A stretch of DNA of 64,000 nt from Puccinia triticina (GCF_026914185.1 NC_070569.1:4774001-4838000), one strand, 5' to 3'; shown: positions 44,484-57,718, counted from the first letter of the stretch. Notes: generated from the letters alone by a model not told the origin. Numbers and translations: made by a program.

Positions 44484-46010
44484 TTAAGAACAGTTTCCGG
44501 AGGCCGGGGTCGGGTGAGTGGAGTCGATTAAGTTGACACCTTTGGTGACGAATTGCTTGCCGTCATCGCAAGTCACTCTCAGGTCAGCCGAAGTTCCAAG
44601 ACCTCCCTTCCCATTCGGCGGGCCGACTTGTACCACCGCCAAGTTGCGTTTTTGACAAAAGGAAAGGAAGATTTCAGCCAGCCGAACTCGATTTCATTTT
44701 TTTAATCAGAGACAAAGGGGTGATTCTTACAATGGTTAGAGTTGGACTGTCTGACCAATTTGATCCATCCTTCCTGGCCATCACCAACACCGCCAGAAGC
44801 ACTAGAACCACGACCGACGCGAGAAGTTTTGTCAGAAGATGAACCAGTCGCCCGGGCTTCTAAAGATTTGATCGGCTTGTTCGAGCCGGCCACTTGGATT
44901 GCAGTATAATATTGACTGGCTCCATTCTTGTTATAAAATTGGATCGGGGCGCTGAAATTGCATGGGACCAAGTGCCTAACAGAATCATCATCCAACATAT
45001 CAATGATAAATCAGTTTTGTTTTATTTCTTTTTTGTGGAACAGGCAAGAAATGTGCATTTCTGGGAAGGATCAAACCAATGGGATATACTACTAACCAAG
45101 TGATTGGAAGTGCGGAAGACTTTTGATGGTTGCTGACTTCAGACCAAACATCGGGGCCGAGATCAAGACTGTTAGGTTTGACCTATTTTGAAAAAGGGAA
45201 CGCGTCGTTTTCAAAGGTTAGAAGGTTTTGCAGAATTCATTGAATTTTGAAAGATGCAGCATTTACGTCGGATTGATCAGTGATGATACCCAGATAAGTG
45301 CCAAAGGAACTGGTGATCGACACGCAAGCCCCACACATCCGCGACGAATCCCATAAGTTTTGGGCTATCGCAACCGGTCCTAATCCTTTGGGTTGAGGCC
45401 ACTTCGAAAGGAGGCAACTGATATACGTATTAAAAAAAATCGGGTATATTCGTCAATTAGCGGTTATTCGTCCCGTCTTAGATGGGTGTATACTTACTTT
45501 CCAATAGACCATTTGGAATCCTAGAGTTGGAAACGGAAGGAGTGGACTTAGTTAACATCTTTCGATTGAAAACCTGTTGGTCAAGAGGGGTTGAGCATTA
45601 AGAGAAGAAATGTAGCTCACATAGGTCGTAGCTTGGCCTTGGTAAGCTCTTCCGTCATAGGGACCGCCGGAAGAGCTTCCAGAGTCAGACTCAGACAGCG
45701 TAGCCGAAGAGCCAGACTTAGACGATGGATTTTTGGTTCTGGCCGAGCCAGTCCCGCCAGCAGCGGGGGAGCCCGCAGAGCTGGGATCGTCGCTGGTGGC
45801 TCCTAATCCTCCGGGATGGTAGTCAGAAGAGCGGCCGAAGTCGCTTCGGCCTAAAGACGCGTCTGCGCGAGCAGATGATAGGCCGGTATCAGATGCTGAG
45901 CTTTCACCGCCATGGGCTTGAGCTTTACTTCTCAAAGGCGGCCAATACGATGCTACTTGAGAAACTACTTGTAGGCTGATTAACAGCGCCAGACTCGTTC
46001 TGATATGCAT
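44484..46010 (-). CDS. Secreted expansin-like protein with Ser/Gly-rich linker, 6 exons, 345 aa
   Basis: Minus-strand join(44484-44626, 44731-44975, 45097-45182, 45267-45417, 45498-45520, 45621-46010) gives 1038 nt in phase. Exons 2 and 4 have exactly the sizes (23 and 86 nt) of the neighbour at 41513-42812, so the two are tandem paralogs. A signal peptide (RTSLALLISLQVVSQVA) is followed by about 90 residues rich in Ser, Gly, Ala and Asp, absent from the neighbour. The barrel domain reads YQGQATTY, GLGPVAIAQNLWDSSRMCGAC and GIITDQSDV. The Asp is kept but the following Cys of the neighbour's DQCP is lost. The C-terminal domain carries an extra Ser/Gly insertion after SLEARA. Probably secreted, with the linker acting as an O-glycosylated stalk. 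Confidence 0.88.
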
Positions 46011-47905
46011 CTTTGCTCCTTTCGAGATACACTTATCTTTTGAAGAATCGAAAGCTATTGGCTAAACGCTGAAGAAATCGGAATGAGCAAGTGCAATGAG
46101 GGAAAAACAACGGAAGAGAACGAGGTCCTTATATATTCTAATAATTGAGATGGCAAGCGTCGTTCTCTGAAGCATCCCCATCAACTGGTCTCCCGTTCTG
46201 GATTGCCTATCATCCCAAGTCTCGCAATCACCCAAGTGAACCTCGAAAACTCGCGAGCACCACATCCTGGATCGTTCCCTCTGATGACGACGATGATCAT
46301 GGGCTCTGGTGGAGAGTGTGACCAGATGATGATTGCAACTGAATCTGATCAAGTTCCGCAGTAGGGTACACATGTAGTAATAGCCTGACGATACAAGTCT
46401 CTCTCATGTTTTGAAAAGAGCGAGGCCTGATTTAAACAAACACGTATCTGAGGGTAGCGAAGCTGTGGATGATTGGTGATGGGGTCGGGCCTGTCGCCGC
46501 CGGTCGGCGTGATCAGTGACCGACTGAGTTGGGAAACATTGTTTTACATCGATAAATTATAATGTAGAATGACGAGCGAGTGAGGCACGGTTGTATTTAA
46601 GTATCTCGATCGTATCACAAAATAAAGCTTGTTAAGTTGTAGCGGGTGCAATCGGTGAAGATAGAGTTAGACGGGCAGCTTGATCAGGGATGTGGCCAGT
46701 GGCAATCCCATATTGCGTGAGTGGTGACTTTTCCGGGGAGAAAAGTGTGCTCGCCAGACTTCAGCAAAGGAGTCTCTCCTGATCAATCTTCAATAACAGA
46801 TTTATGATCCACAGACATGGTCAGGAAGAGACAAGCTTCCGAGGAGATTAAACTATTTTGAAGGGCTGAGTGCTCCCTGTGGGGAGCAAGAAGTTCATGA
46901 ATGCCGAGTTGGAGACCACCGACTCCGGCCCACCGCGGTTCGACCGCGGTTCAACGAAACAACCGACGTGGAGCCAACCTCCTCGACGCCGGTGCGGCAC
47001 TGTGCGGTATAGCGGTATTGTGTATCGGCATTCAAGGGACATCGCTCAAGTGGAGTCAACTGGGCCAGATCCACGTCTGGGTCATGGGCTCTGAGATCAG
47101 CCAAATCACCCTCAACAAACTTGATCAACGTCTGAAGAACCACAGTTTGTCTGGACTCTGGGGGCACTAATTTCTGTTCTAGAGCCGCGAGTTCACAGCT
47201 AGTATGTATCAAAGGTGTCGGGGCAAAGGGCCAGCCTGAGCTTTTGTTAAATCTCTCCGTGTACCACTCCAGCCATCCGATATGCCCTGATCACCATCAT
47301 GCTGCTTATCTATCAGGTTGCGGTGATGCGGGGGTGAAATTCGCCAACACCCCATGGCCCTTAGCCATGTTCATCCCGTCTAATCGGTGTGGAAGCTGCC
47401 TGCCCTGATGCCCACCTACACAGATTCGCATCGAGCTACTTCTTCACAACTCAAATAAACTGTTAGTTGCACTAACACGTATCTTTGAGGTGTCCGGATT
47501 TACCGTTTTCCGGATGAGCCTCCGCGGCCCAACTCGGAACCAAAGTCTTGCAAGGGCTTGCCCGCACCCCTGAATAAAACTTCGTTAATTACAATGAATT
47601 CATTGTGAGAGCCGTGAAACATGAAATGTAAATCAAGAAAAAAAAAAACCTAACAACTAAAGATTAGCAATCAAGACAGTTGCGAAGACGACAAAATTGA
47701 TGATGAACGACAGAAAAAAAAGCGATGATGAGATGATGAGTCCTGCCCACACGGCATGAGGCAAGAGAGGAGGGAAAAATACGAAGTGCAACTATGCCGT
47801 GATGAGCAGCTTTAATATATAAGGAAGTCATGTTCGCAATCTTTCTCCGTACCTCCCACCATCCTACCACCCGTCCATCACCACCTGCACCGTGAAAGTA
47901 GCTCC
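46011..47905. other. Unassigned intergenic DNA
   Basis: No recognisable gene in 1.9 kb. It should contain the promoter of the 44484-46010 gene and the 3' end of the MULE at 47906. No MULE terminal repeat could be identified because the other end is outside the window. Confidence 0.35.
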
Positions 47906-50099
47906 TTAACGAATCTGTGTCCTTTTCTTCACGCCAGCACAAGTCTTCTCGACTAGATCAATTACTTCAAATGACTTTCTTTTGAACATCTCAATCGACT
48001 CCACAGTCGAACCGCCCACAAATTCCTTCTTGTGCCGCTCGTCCTTCAAGAGTGTGGTCGTTCGCTTCAACCACTTGAAACCTTCATCTTGCCAACGGAC
48101 TAGAAGGCCATCCATTTCCACGCGCCCCAAGAGCCCGACATCCGCGACTGGCATAGTGGGAGGGAATTTGCTGGCAGCAATTCCTTTGCATTTTGACTCG
48201 ACCAGTTTCAGTACATCTTCGCAGGCTTCTCTGAACCCGTCGATATCTTTGATTGATGCCGTCTGTAGCATCGCGCAACGGTTGAGTTTAGTCTTCATTA
48301 TTACCTCGGCCCGATCTAGCGCCGAAGATGCCGAGTAGTTGTCAAGTTTGACTATTCTCTCAACCTCACTGCAGGAGATTGTTCTGTTGAGAGAACCCAG
48401 AGAGACTGGTGGGTAAGCAACGGGGAGCCAGGTGTTAGAATCTGGTGCCATCGTGTACGAGTTGTCAGTTTGGTACCGTGACTGCCGAGACTTTGTGGGA
48501 TTCAAAACCTCTACATCTGATTCCCCCTGCAGCACCTCAACATCCGATTCGATCAGGATGGGATGAGTTGGTCTGATTTCCACTCCCGTCCGGTCTTGTG
48601 GATACTCTGTTTGAATCAGCGCAGCCACTTGTTCGACCACTAGTAAGTCCTGGTCTTTCGCAAGGAAGAACATATGCTTGCATGCACTTCCAGTCTGCGA
48701 AAAGTGGGGGCAGGTGCAACTAGTAATTCTGCCTTTCTTTGTCCCTGCGCTTGATTGATAAGCAACTATGTATCGGAGAACAGTTGGAGTGGTAAAGGAG
48801 CTGATTCGATACTGCATTGATGAGTGTGATCAGCATCAATCCTTAATTAGTGCATGTAAACACTGTTTCTTACATAGGTGGGGAAGCGAGTGAATTCAAC
48901 ACCGATGCCAGCCAAGAACAATCGGGTATAGCCCTCGCCCAATACTTTGGCATGGCACTGGAATTTGTTGGTCCGCTGCTTGCGGAACCCCATCTCAACA
49001 CAAATGTGCTCCTTCTGATACCTTGGCAACACCTCGTCCTTGAATATTTGGATGACTGCATCAATTCGACGGCGTTCGGGTCCGGGAATATACTTGGTTT
49101 TTAATATGTTGTGCCAGCTTTCTACATAGTTGTTTGTATGCACACCTTGATGCGAAGTCTGCTTAATTTTAGTGCATGAATACAGCATAAGTGTGAGGTT
49201 TCCATTAGCAAGGCTGTCGTATGTATCTTGGAAGACCGAAACATTTGTACAACGTACATTACGATAGAACATGGCCCAGTTTTCGTAGTGAGAGTGCCAC
49301 TGGTCCTCCAAGTACTTCCCAAACGCGAGGCTGACAGCATTCCACTTGTCGGAAAATTCTCGCCAGCAAGTTTCCGGCTGAGCCAAGCAGCAATACAATA
49401 AATTGCAGAATTCTGAAACTGCCTCATCATCACGCCCTTGTCCTTGTAAGTATCGGCCTGCCACTCCTTTGTAGGCCTTGATGACGTGAAATATGCACCA
49501 GTAATGCTTTGGACCGAGAGATCCGAGGTCCCGATAAACGTTGGCAACAGCATTGGCGATAGCTAACGCACAATCACTCATGATTGCTTGCGGAACAAGC
49601 CCTGTGCTGCTTCGTAGCCATCGAAGAATCATCTCGATTGGTTCACTGAGCATGAACACACGTTAGATGTCAGAGCAAGTTAGATATGATAATTTGAGAA
49701 TATGGATGGAGTGCTTACGCGGCTGCAGATGCAGTAAAGGCCCAGCAAACCGGCAGTCCCTTACCGGTGACTGGGTCGCGAATAACAATAGTATAAAGGC
49801 TGATCTTGCGGCCATCATGGAAACAGTAATTACTGACCGAGTTGTGTGTGCTGTCAATCATCAGCATGCTCTGTCCGTGGCTGAGGAGCATCTTTCTCTG
49901 CCATGGCGATTGAAAAGCAAACAAATAGTTTGCCAAGGAAGGATTGCCTGGAGAAGGGAGATAGGTGTGCCAGCCGAGCTTGATGAGCGCATCGTTCCAC
50001 ATAGATACAGATCTGAAAACATCCGGGTCCCGCTTTGACAGCACGTTGATTCGTTTACGAATCAAGTTCTTCACCTTGTCATACATATTATCTCGAAAG

Positions 50100-50417
50100 T
50101 ACGGTGGACCTGGACCGACACCATTTGTGTCAACGAAAACGAAAAACAAAAACCAAACTTTTCGGCCTGTTTCAAAGGCAGTACATGTGTACACACCTTT
50201 TCGGTCGGGCTGAAACGAGTACCAAAACCCAATAACCTTCCCGGGCCTTCAAAATCAGGCCCAACCTTTTTCATCAGGCCCGAGTCATTGGTGAGTATGT
50301 ACATATATAATTTTTGACTTATGGGGTTGCAAGCTCACTGTCGGACCCCCCACGCGACGCGCTGATGACCTCGCACACGTCCCTCGACATCACCATGAAC
50401 ACCCCCAGCCACTTCTG
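50100..50417 (+). repeat. Left terminal inverted repeat (about 318 bp)
   Basis: Reverse complement of 63105-63420 with a few mismatches and small indels. The similarity stops at ...cccccagccac (50417). Confidence 0.95.
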
Positions 50418-51000
50418 TCGTTGGGTTGTCGGTCAGAGAGTGCCCAAAGAGCTTCCGTGATGTACAGTACATATTAAACCTGTCCGATCTAGAGCAGAGG
50501 TGTACTGTCAGGGGGCTTCGCCAGGCCAATAGCTTGTAACTATAACCTGGCTGAAGCCGATGCCTGGAACTAACGGCATGAGCATATTTTTTCTTTGCCT
50601 TGGTACTTGCATCTCACAAGCCTGGTCAGATTATCGTATTGATATGGCCTAGGATGAGCTTAAAATTTACGAACGAATTATTGTAATCATTACACATGGC
50701 AAATGAAGCAATGTTGCCTGCCTGGTTCAGGTTGCATTGATTGCGTTGGAAACAGCAAGGTGCTTCCAGTCTGGCTGACTGCACTTCAACTTTGACACGG
50801 CCAGGCCTACCAAGATCAGCAAATCAGTGAGATCATCCAATGCCTGGGCCAGCCAAGCCCCGTCCTTAAAAATAAATCAAATCAACCTTAAAAACCGTAC
50901 CCCACCAGTCATCCATACAAAACTACATCAACCAGTCATCGCAAACTATTACCATAGCTCACTTTTAAGCATCTTACCTACTTTTAACCATCTTAACATC
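50418..51000. other. Subterminal region and 5' flank of the alpha-kinase gene
   Basis: The kinase frame is open upstream to 50827 but lacks an ATG before 51001. It is probably promoter or 5' UTR. Confidence 0.4.
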
Positions 51001-52975
51001 ATGCCCCTTTGCAAGAAGTGCAAAAAATGGACCCAAGATGAGCTATGGAGTGATTCATGCCGTACTTGCCTTGAAGCCTTCCTGCTAAAAAAACCTCCAT
51101 CCCTTCCAAATCGTCCGTCTCAGTCATCCCAATCACATCGCACTCAACCAGTTCCATTCTCCAATCCATTTAATGCAAAATCAAACACCCTGCCAGCCGC
51201 TTCCAGATCCTACATCCCAGCCCAATCAAACTCTCTCAGTGCGAATCATGCTGGTGAGAATGCATATGCGCGTCATCTTGCCCGAGAATCACGGATGACA
51301 AAGTCAAAAGAACCCACGAAGGCTAGCAAACCAAACACTAGGACAATCAACTGCTCACTCATGCTATACGAAGATGGAGTCCTTCTGGACAAGAAAGGGC
51401 TTTTTTGCACCAAACAGCTTGTCAATCTCAACGACCCAAGTCTCTACGATAATTTGCGCGTCCAACTTTGGAAGGTTTTTGCTCCCGATATTGTTGCGCA
51501 TACCGAAATCAAGTCCCTTGCCATTTCGCCTATGAGGTATCTCTTCCTGGGCCAAGGTACTGCTAAGATACCCAACCAAGAAGTACTGAGCAGTTTAATC
51601 AGTGAGACTTCCTCTCGCAAGAAGCTTGTCCTTGACCTCATGTATTTTCATCCCGGAACCAACGACTCCAGTCCATCATCCTCTCAAGACATGTCCTCAA
51701 CGATAAATCAGACCAAAAATTCCTACACAGTTACTGAAACACAATCAAGAAAGCGTAGGAATACCTCACCAGCAAAAGTCACAAACAGCTCAAAAGCAAT
51801 TCACAAGTCGTGGGCTCTTGGCATCTCAGCTGCCTCCAAGCGAGTCAAAAATCCGGAAGAGTTGGCAGCACATCTGGGTCGCCTCAGCAAGCGTGTACTT
51901 CATACAACTGATCAAACTACTAGCGGTCCAGATCCTGAGTGGATAATTGGAAATCACTTATGTTTCTTCACCGGCCCCCCTCCAACTACCTCAACACCAC
52001 CATCCTCTACATTTCAACTCTCAAATGGCATTCATGTCGCTACCTACCCAATCACCTATCGAGTCAACCTGAATCAAAAAATAGGTGAAGGAAGCATGCG
52101 AACAGCTTATGCTGCTCAGGTGAAAACTGACCTGGGAGGAGGACATCAGCATATCAATCACTGGGTAGCAAAAGTACGGAGGACCGATGTTGAGCCATCC
52201 ATCCACAAACATGCAACTGATGCCCTTATGTATGAGGGATTTGCGTATCTCCTTCAAGAATATAAGGAGAGTCTGTTGAATTGTACTCAGTTGGATGAAA
52301 GTCTTGCATCAAGGCTTCCAATATTCAGGTCAGTCAAACTCCATCTCAAATTATATTCTAGCAAATTAAGGTACTGAAACTATTTTTCCCTCTATCCTTT
52401 AGCTTGTTCTTCATGCAGTAGTGGCTACTGGTGATATAAAATCACCAACCAATGTATACTTCCTAGAATCAGCAATCAATGGACCTTACGTCAAATATTC
52501 AAGCAACATCAACTTCTCAATACCACAGAATCAAGAAGGCATGGATGTCGAATTATTCAAACTGATGGATGCTTTTACCCATTGGTCATATAACCAATCA
52601 CATGGAAAGTATTTGGTTAGTGACCTGCAGGGTGTTGGTGCAATGCTTACTGACCCACAAATTGTTGATATGGATCCAGAGTAAGTTATTTAACCTATTA
52701 TCCAATCTACCTATGAGTAATACTAATCTGATGATTCTTTTAGTTGCTGGTCTGATGGTAATACCAGTGTTGAAGGAATCAAATCCTTCTTAAACACGCA
52801 TAAATGTCATCCAGGAAATGAGGTGTGCGAGGCTCTGAATCTTGGAAAAGCAGTTGACTTGAAATGGACGAAACCTCCTCACTCATTAGCTCACCTTCTG
52901 GCCTCAAGATATCAAAGTGCTTCACAATCAAATTACTTCAATTCTACGGCAGGCTCCCAAAACTTCAATAAATGA
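51001..52975 (+). CDS. Alpha-kinase (MHCK/EF2K-type) cargo gene, 3 exons
   Basis: Exons 51001-52328, 52403-52680 and 52744-52975. The first ATG (51001) starts MPLCKKCKKW...CRTC, a small CxxC zinc-ribbon-like motif. A long Ser/Pro/Asn-rich region follows, then the alpha-kinase domain in the last 230 residues. It has the Lys in HWVAKVRR, YLVSDLQGVGAMLTDPQI, the SDGNTSVEGI loop and the zinc-binding THKCHPG...C. Alpha-kinases phosphorylate Ser/Thr and are unrelated in sequence to ordinary kinases. The first junction is one base out of phase between the only plausible donor (52329) and acceptor (52402). Either a non-standard site is used or this copy has lost one base. No role in transposition is established. 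Confidence 0.8.
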
Positions 52976-54663
52976 ATGAACTTTTAGAAAATTTATCCAG
53001 TATTTTTTCTTTGTAAACACTTTCCTCAACTTCTCTATCTTCATTTTATTGCATTATTGGAATGGTTTCTTCTAGACTTTTTATTACATTTACTTCCTGT
53101 TTTACTCTTTGATTTGTAAAGTAAAAAATTTCCTTTCTTGTAAATACTTTAAGCTTTCCATTTATATTCTTATATTAGCTTTTTCTTTCTTGACTTTGCT
53201 CCTCACATATTACATGTTTACATCTTTCCTCACTATACTAGAAAAATAACCTTTCTTGTAAATACTTATACGCTATTAGCTTTTCATCTTACAAAATTTC
53301 ATTGTTATTGATTTCAGCCATATTTCATCTTTTCATCCTTTCTGACCATGTTTTAAAAAATCTTTTTCTTGTAATTATTGAAATGCTATTCATACAAAGT
53401 TGCATTACAAAACTTGACCAAAAAACTGCATTGGCTCAAACTTAACATTGAGAAGTCTTGCATTACTCCGCCAAAAAGAGCTATACAAAAAACTGCATTG
53501 GCTCAAACTTAACATTGAGAAATCTTGCATTACTCCGCCAAAAAGAGCTGTACAGCAAGACATATGTTTACACAGATTGCAATATTAGCTAACCTTATCA
53601 GCTAAATTTTTGTTCCAGCCAGTAAGTTTTTAGTATCTTTAATGTATTCTTCATTTTGGATTGCGTGATTCAGGTCGGTATAGTCGGAAGAAGGAAGGAA
53701 TTTCGGGACCATTGGGATCTTGTTCAGATTCCAGGGGAAGCGGTGCAATCGTGTCTTGGGATCCTTCCATTTATACCAACGTATCATTGGCAGATAAAAA
53801 CAGATAGTAAGCATATGCCAAAACACGTTTTATGTATCAACACAAAAAAAGGAAAGCGATAGACAAAAGACAGATCACTGTTTGGAATAACAACATCAAA
53901 GATGCCTGCCGATTCTGCTCGGTTTTACCCAACGGCTGATCGGAACAACTGTTACTAGCAGGAGCGGCGATTGAATCAAATTTTTCGCATCATTGATGCA
54001 CATCACTCAAAGTCAGGCTGAATCTGTTATGGTTCACAGGGACTGCAAAAACATCGAAGGCCCAGGTATCAACCAGGGGCAGACTGCTTCGCATCTCCAG
54101 ATTCCCACGCAGGATGCGGACTCTAGACAAGATTCTGAACAGGAGATGAAAAGGGCTTTCCATGCTGGCCAACCCTTCCACCAAGGAGAATTGATGATAA
54201 TAGACGAATAATAGCGTATATGTACTAATCACTCCCGTCCAGTGTTCAATTCGCATTGCAGACACACTTTTTTTGGCAGGGGAAGAGTGATAGAGATATC
54301 AAAGCTAGCTACAGCGATGCAAATGGCGACCCAAAAGGTCATGGGTAAATGCCAATCAAGGAAGTTGCGGATGGGTTTCAGGATAAATAGATGAATGACT
54401 TCCAACAAAGTATGGTTTCAAGGAGCCTGAACCAGAAAAAGTGCTTCCCTTTTGAGTGCTGGGCATGGAAACTGGTGGCTTGCATTGTTGACCAGGGTTG
54501 CACCTACCAAGCTCTACACTTTGCATTCTGAACCAGTAAATGAAAGCTTTCAACACCTTGCTTCTCCGATTCATATTCATCATCAATTCCTCAAAGAAAA
54601 AACCCCAGTAGCGTAATCTGCTTCAAACTAGTTCAAGAGTCTTAATTCCTTTTGATTTAAACT
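52976..54663. other. AT-rich spacer between alpha-kinase and integrase genes
   Basis: Contains a perfect-spaced 67-bp tandem duplication (53420-53553). No convincing gene. A minus-strand frame at 53602-53826 has no recognised domain. Confidence 0.45.
53420..53553 (+). repeat. 67-bp tandem duplication (2 copies)
   Basis: Units at 53420-53486 and 53487-53553 begin aaaaaactgcattggctcaa and differ at two positions. Confidence 0.92.
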
Positions 54664-56319
54664 ATGGATCCTCCTGATACCTCAGATGGAACTGAACCAG
54701 ACTATTCATCGGCCACTTCAAATTTCAGCTATCCAGACCGTTCAGATTTCCCAGAGGTTCTTTCAGAGAATGACATTAAGGAGGTCATTGCTTCTCTTGT
54801 ATCTCAGAAAAAAACAGGTCAAGAAATCCACTGGTTCTTAGTAGAGGAATGTGGGATAAAGATGTCTTTAAGTACCCTCAATCGCCGACGATCTCAGTGG
54901 GGACTTCGCAATTGTGACCTCCCAAAAACATCAACCACCTCCGAACTTCGACCAGACTTACAAGCATCAATTGTTGATTCACACCAACAGAATTTCACTG
55001 TCTCTGAAATGAAATCAAAACTAATGAAAGATACTGGTCATGATGTAGCTAAGCGTACTGTAGAGAGATACTTGGTACGCCTCAATTTAAAACAAAGACG
55101 CAATGACATAGCTGAAGGAAAAGTGACCAGAGAAGAGGTCAAATCACTCATGCACCATGCAAGAACCCAATTACTGGCACACTCGGCTGGATACAGAAGG
55201 ATGAGGCAGATTTTGATTCAAGAATATCAAACCCACGTACCTAGGTATGTTTGACTTTGACTGTCCTTATCAAATAAATACTAATCCAGGTTTCTATTAA
55301 TTCCAACTAGACTCCTTGTATATGAACTCTTATCTGAGCTAGACCCCGAAGGAATGTCTGAAAGGCTGCGCCATGCTTGCAAACGTAGAGTCTTCAGGAC
55401 AAATGGTCCAAATCACATCTGGGCGGCAGACGGCCACGACAAGTTGAAACCATATGGAATTGCAATCTACGGCTTTATTGATGCTTGGTCCCAAAAAATT
55501 CTAGGAATGTACGCTCATGTCACCAACAATGATCCCAAGCATGTTGGGGTATACTTCCTTGAAGTGGCGGCAAAATCTGGTGGAATTCCACTGATGGTCA
55601 CCACAGACCGTGGAACTGAAACTGGTGAAATGGCTGGATATTTGGGTCAACTCACTCAAGCATATTTGGGAATCACATTTGAAGAAGCAAACACACACAT
55701 GCATTACACCAAGTCCACACACAACCAGAAAATTGAGTCATTATGGTCAAGGATGATGAAGGAGCACAACAGACCAGTAATTGATATGATTTTGAGACAA
55801 ATGGAAGCGGGGAAATATAATCAGGATGATGAAATTGAAAGGCCAGTTTATGATTTCAAATCAAATACTTTTGGAACTTTTTGGGCTGACTTCCTTGCCA
55901 ATAGACTCTTGTTCCTGTTCCTTTGGATTCCAGTGCTTCAAATGAGCATTAACCGATGGGTATCAATCTACAATGCATCAAGAAAAAGGAAGGACAAATT
56001 CACAGAGCTTCCCACGTCATGCTCTCCCAACTTTTCATACTCAACTCCTGAACACTTTGGAGCCACAAATCAAATTATTCAAGTTCAGAAACAACACATC
56101 GAATCTATTTTGGAAAATGATTACCCAGAAAGACAGGAAATGTTTACTCACACACCTGACTGGTTCCATCAGTTAGCTAGTGCTGTAATGCAAGAGCTGG
56201 GTTATGATTTTTTGGAGATCTCACTTGGAGGTGTCTGGTCTGTCTTTGATGAAATGCTTCCATATATTATTGCTAATTTGCCTCCTGGTCACAATCCAGT
56301 CCCTCCTGCAAACCCTTAA
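54664..56319 (+). CDS. rve-type DDE integrase/transposase of the 13.3-kb element, 2 exons, 529 aa
   Basis: Join(54664-55244, 55311-56319) gives 1590 nt, an uninterrupted frame, with ATG in context aaactATGG. The N-terminal third has two helix-turn-helix-like segments (SLVSQKKTGQEIHWFLVEEC...LSTLNRRRSQWG and FTVSEMKSKLMKDTG). The catalytic core carries Asp in IWAADGHDKL, Asp in TTDRGTE and Glu in STHNQKIESLW, preceded by the family-typical YGIAIYGFIDAWSQKILGM. This is the integrase fold shared by IS3 transposases and retroviral integrases. It is the likely enzyme for the 6-bp-staggered insertion. It looks functional and is the best evidence that the element is autonomous. Confidence 0.88.
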
Positions 56320-57056
56320 CATTTATTAAATACATTTTATCATTTCCTACTCTGAGTCATCATCAGATTATCATTTCATTGACTTCAAACCTTTGACAAA
56401 ACATAAGGACCTGCTCTTCCACTAATTAGCACAACAATAAAAGTAAAAGTTCCTACCAGGTTCTCCTTGTCCCAGAACCTACTACCATTCAAATTTGATC
56501 CTTTTTAATTATCTTCACAAGACTTTTTTTGCTGGGAGGTGTAGCAGTGGCAAAGAACTAATTATTTACAATCTGACATGAATTGATGCAGTGATAAAAC
56601 AAGTCATCCATTTATCATTATGGGGGTGACTCACACCATGATCTATCAAAAGAGATTCATTCATTGAACCCACAAAGTGATGGAGAGTCCAGTGACATCT
56701 GCCAATCCTGGTTGCAGTTGTTTTCAATTATCACGTGTTGGCATCATGAACTAACTTTGCTCCAAATTTGTTCAATGTAAGGATAAGATGGTTTATTCAT
56801 TTAGGCCTTTGAATAGCAAGTCACCAAGCTGTTTATTTGCTGCAACACCCTAAAACTACTTCCATATACAAAACTATTCGCATCACACTGTCAATATTCA
56901 CACACTATTCACACCAGATCAAGAGGCCTTGAACACAAGCCTGCCACTACTGAAAACTCTCTAAAATGTTTTCAAGTTTAAGAAAAAAAATGCAAAGAAA
57001 AATCAGTCTTGTATCTCATTTCCTCACTCTTTCATAAGCTGAAAAACTCACAAGCC
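56320..57056. other. Spacer between integrase (plus) and helicase remnant (minus)
   Basis: Convergent 3' ends. No gene seen. Confidence 0.4.
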
Positions 57057-57718
57057 TTATTCCTTGTATTCAGCAATCAATAGTTCTGACTCCTTGATCA
57101 TACATCCACGTGCCAGAGCTGCCTCGAGTCCCCAGTCACCATCTGATCTGCCCTCGGTGTTGGCAGCTGGTACCAACAATCCTGCCCGAGATAGCATATT
57201 GGACACCTCGCTTCCAACAGAAACCGCAAAGGCCGCACGTAACGGAAATTGAGACCAGGAGAATGGAACTTGCATGTATTCTGGATTTGAGTAGTACCGA
57301 ACCACCTTTGGGACCAGTATCTTTTGTCCATCCTGACCATTTCCAATAACTGTTCCCGTCACAAACAATGGATTCATTTCTTTCACCACAATTTTTGCTC
57401 CTAACGGCACACTAATGTTGCTGAATACCGGTTCTGTAAGCATTGCGACCATCCCGGCTTTTATGGTAATCTTCAATGGTGGAAAATCTTCTTCATAGGC
57501 CATGGCATGTTCCCTAAGACGGGAGTCACGAGCCGAAATTGGTGCGGGATTATCTGTTGCGTTTGACTCGAATCCTTCGCCAGGAAGAGAATCCATGATT
57601 GCTTTGTTGACTTGAGCCTCAATGCGTTTGTTGACAGAAAAAATCGTCCTTTCCCCAACGTAGTCCCGAAAGTCCGCCTCATCTTTGTTGATTGCAACCA
57701 AAAGGTCCCTGTAGACAA
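57057..57718 (-). pseudogene. Pif1-like helicase C-terminal region
   Basis: About 215 residues on the minus strand resemble the C-terminal third of Pif1-family helicases as found in Helitrons. They include PPLKITIKAGMVAMLTEPVF (normally ...L..GAPVMLLRN), VIGNGQDGQKILVPKVV and QFPLRAAFAVSVGSEVS (normally FPLRxAFAMTINKSQG). The usual TINKSQG motif is replaced, and Walker A and B lie upstream and are not present. An intron acceptor ctacag at about 57719 may join a short upstream exon. It is either a fragment or a gene that has lost ATPase function, so DNA unwinding is unlikely. Confidence 0.6.
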
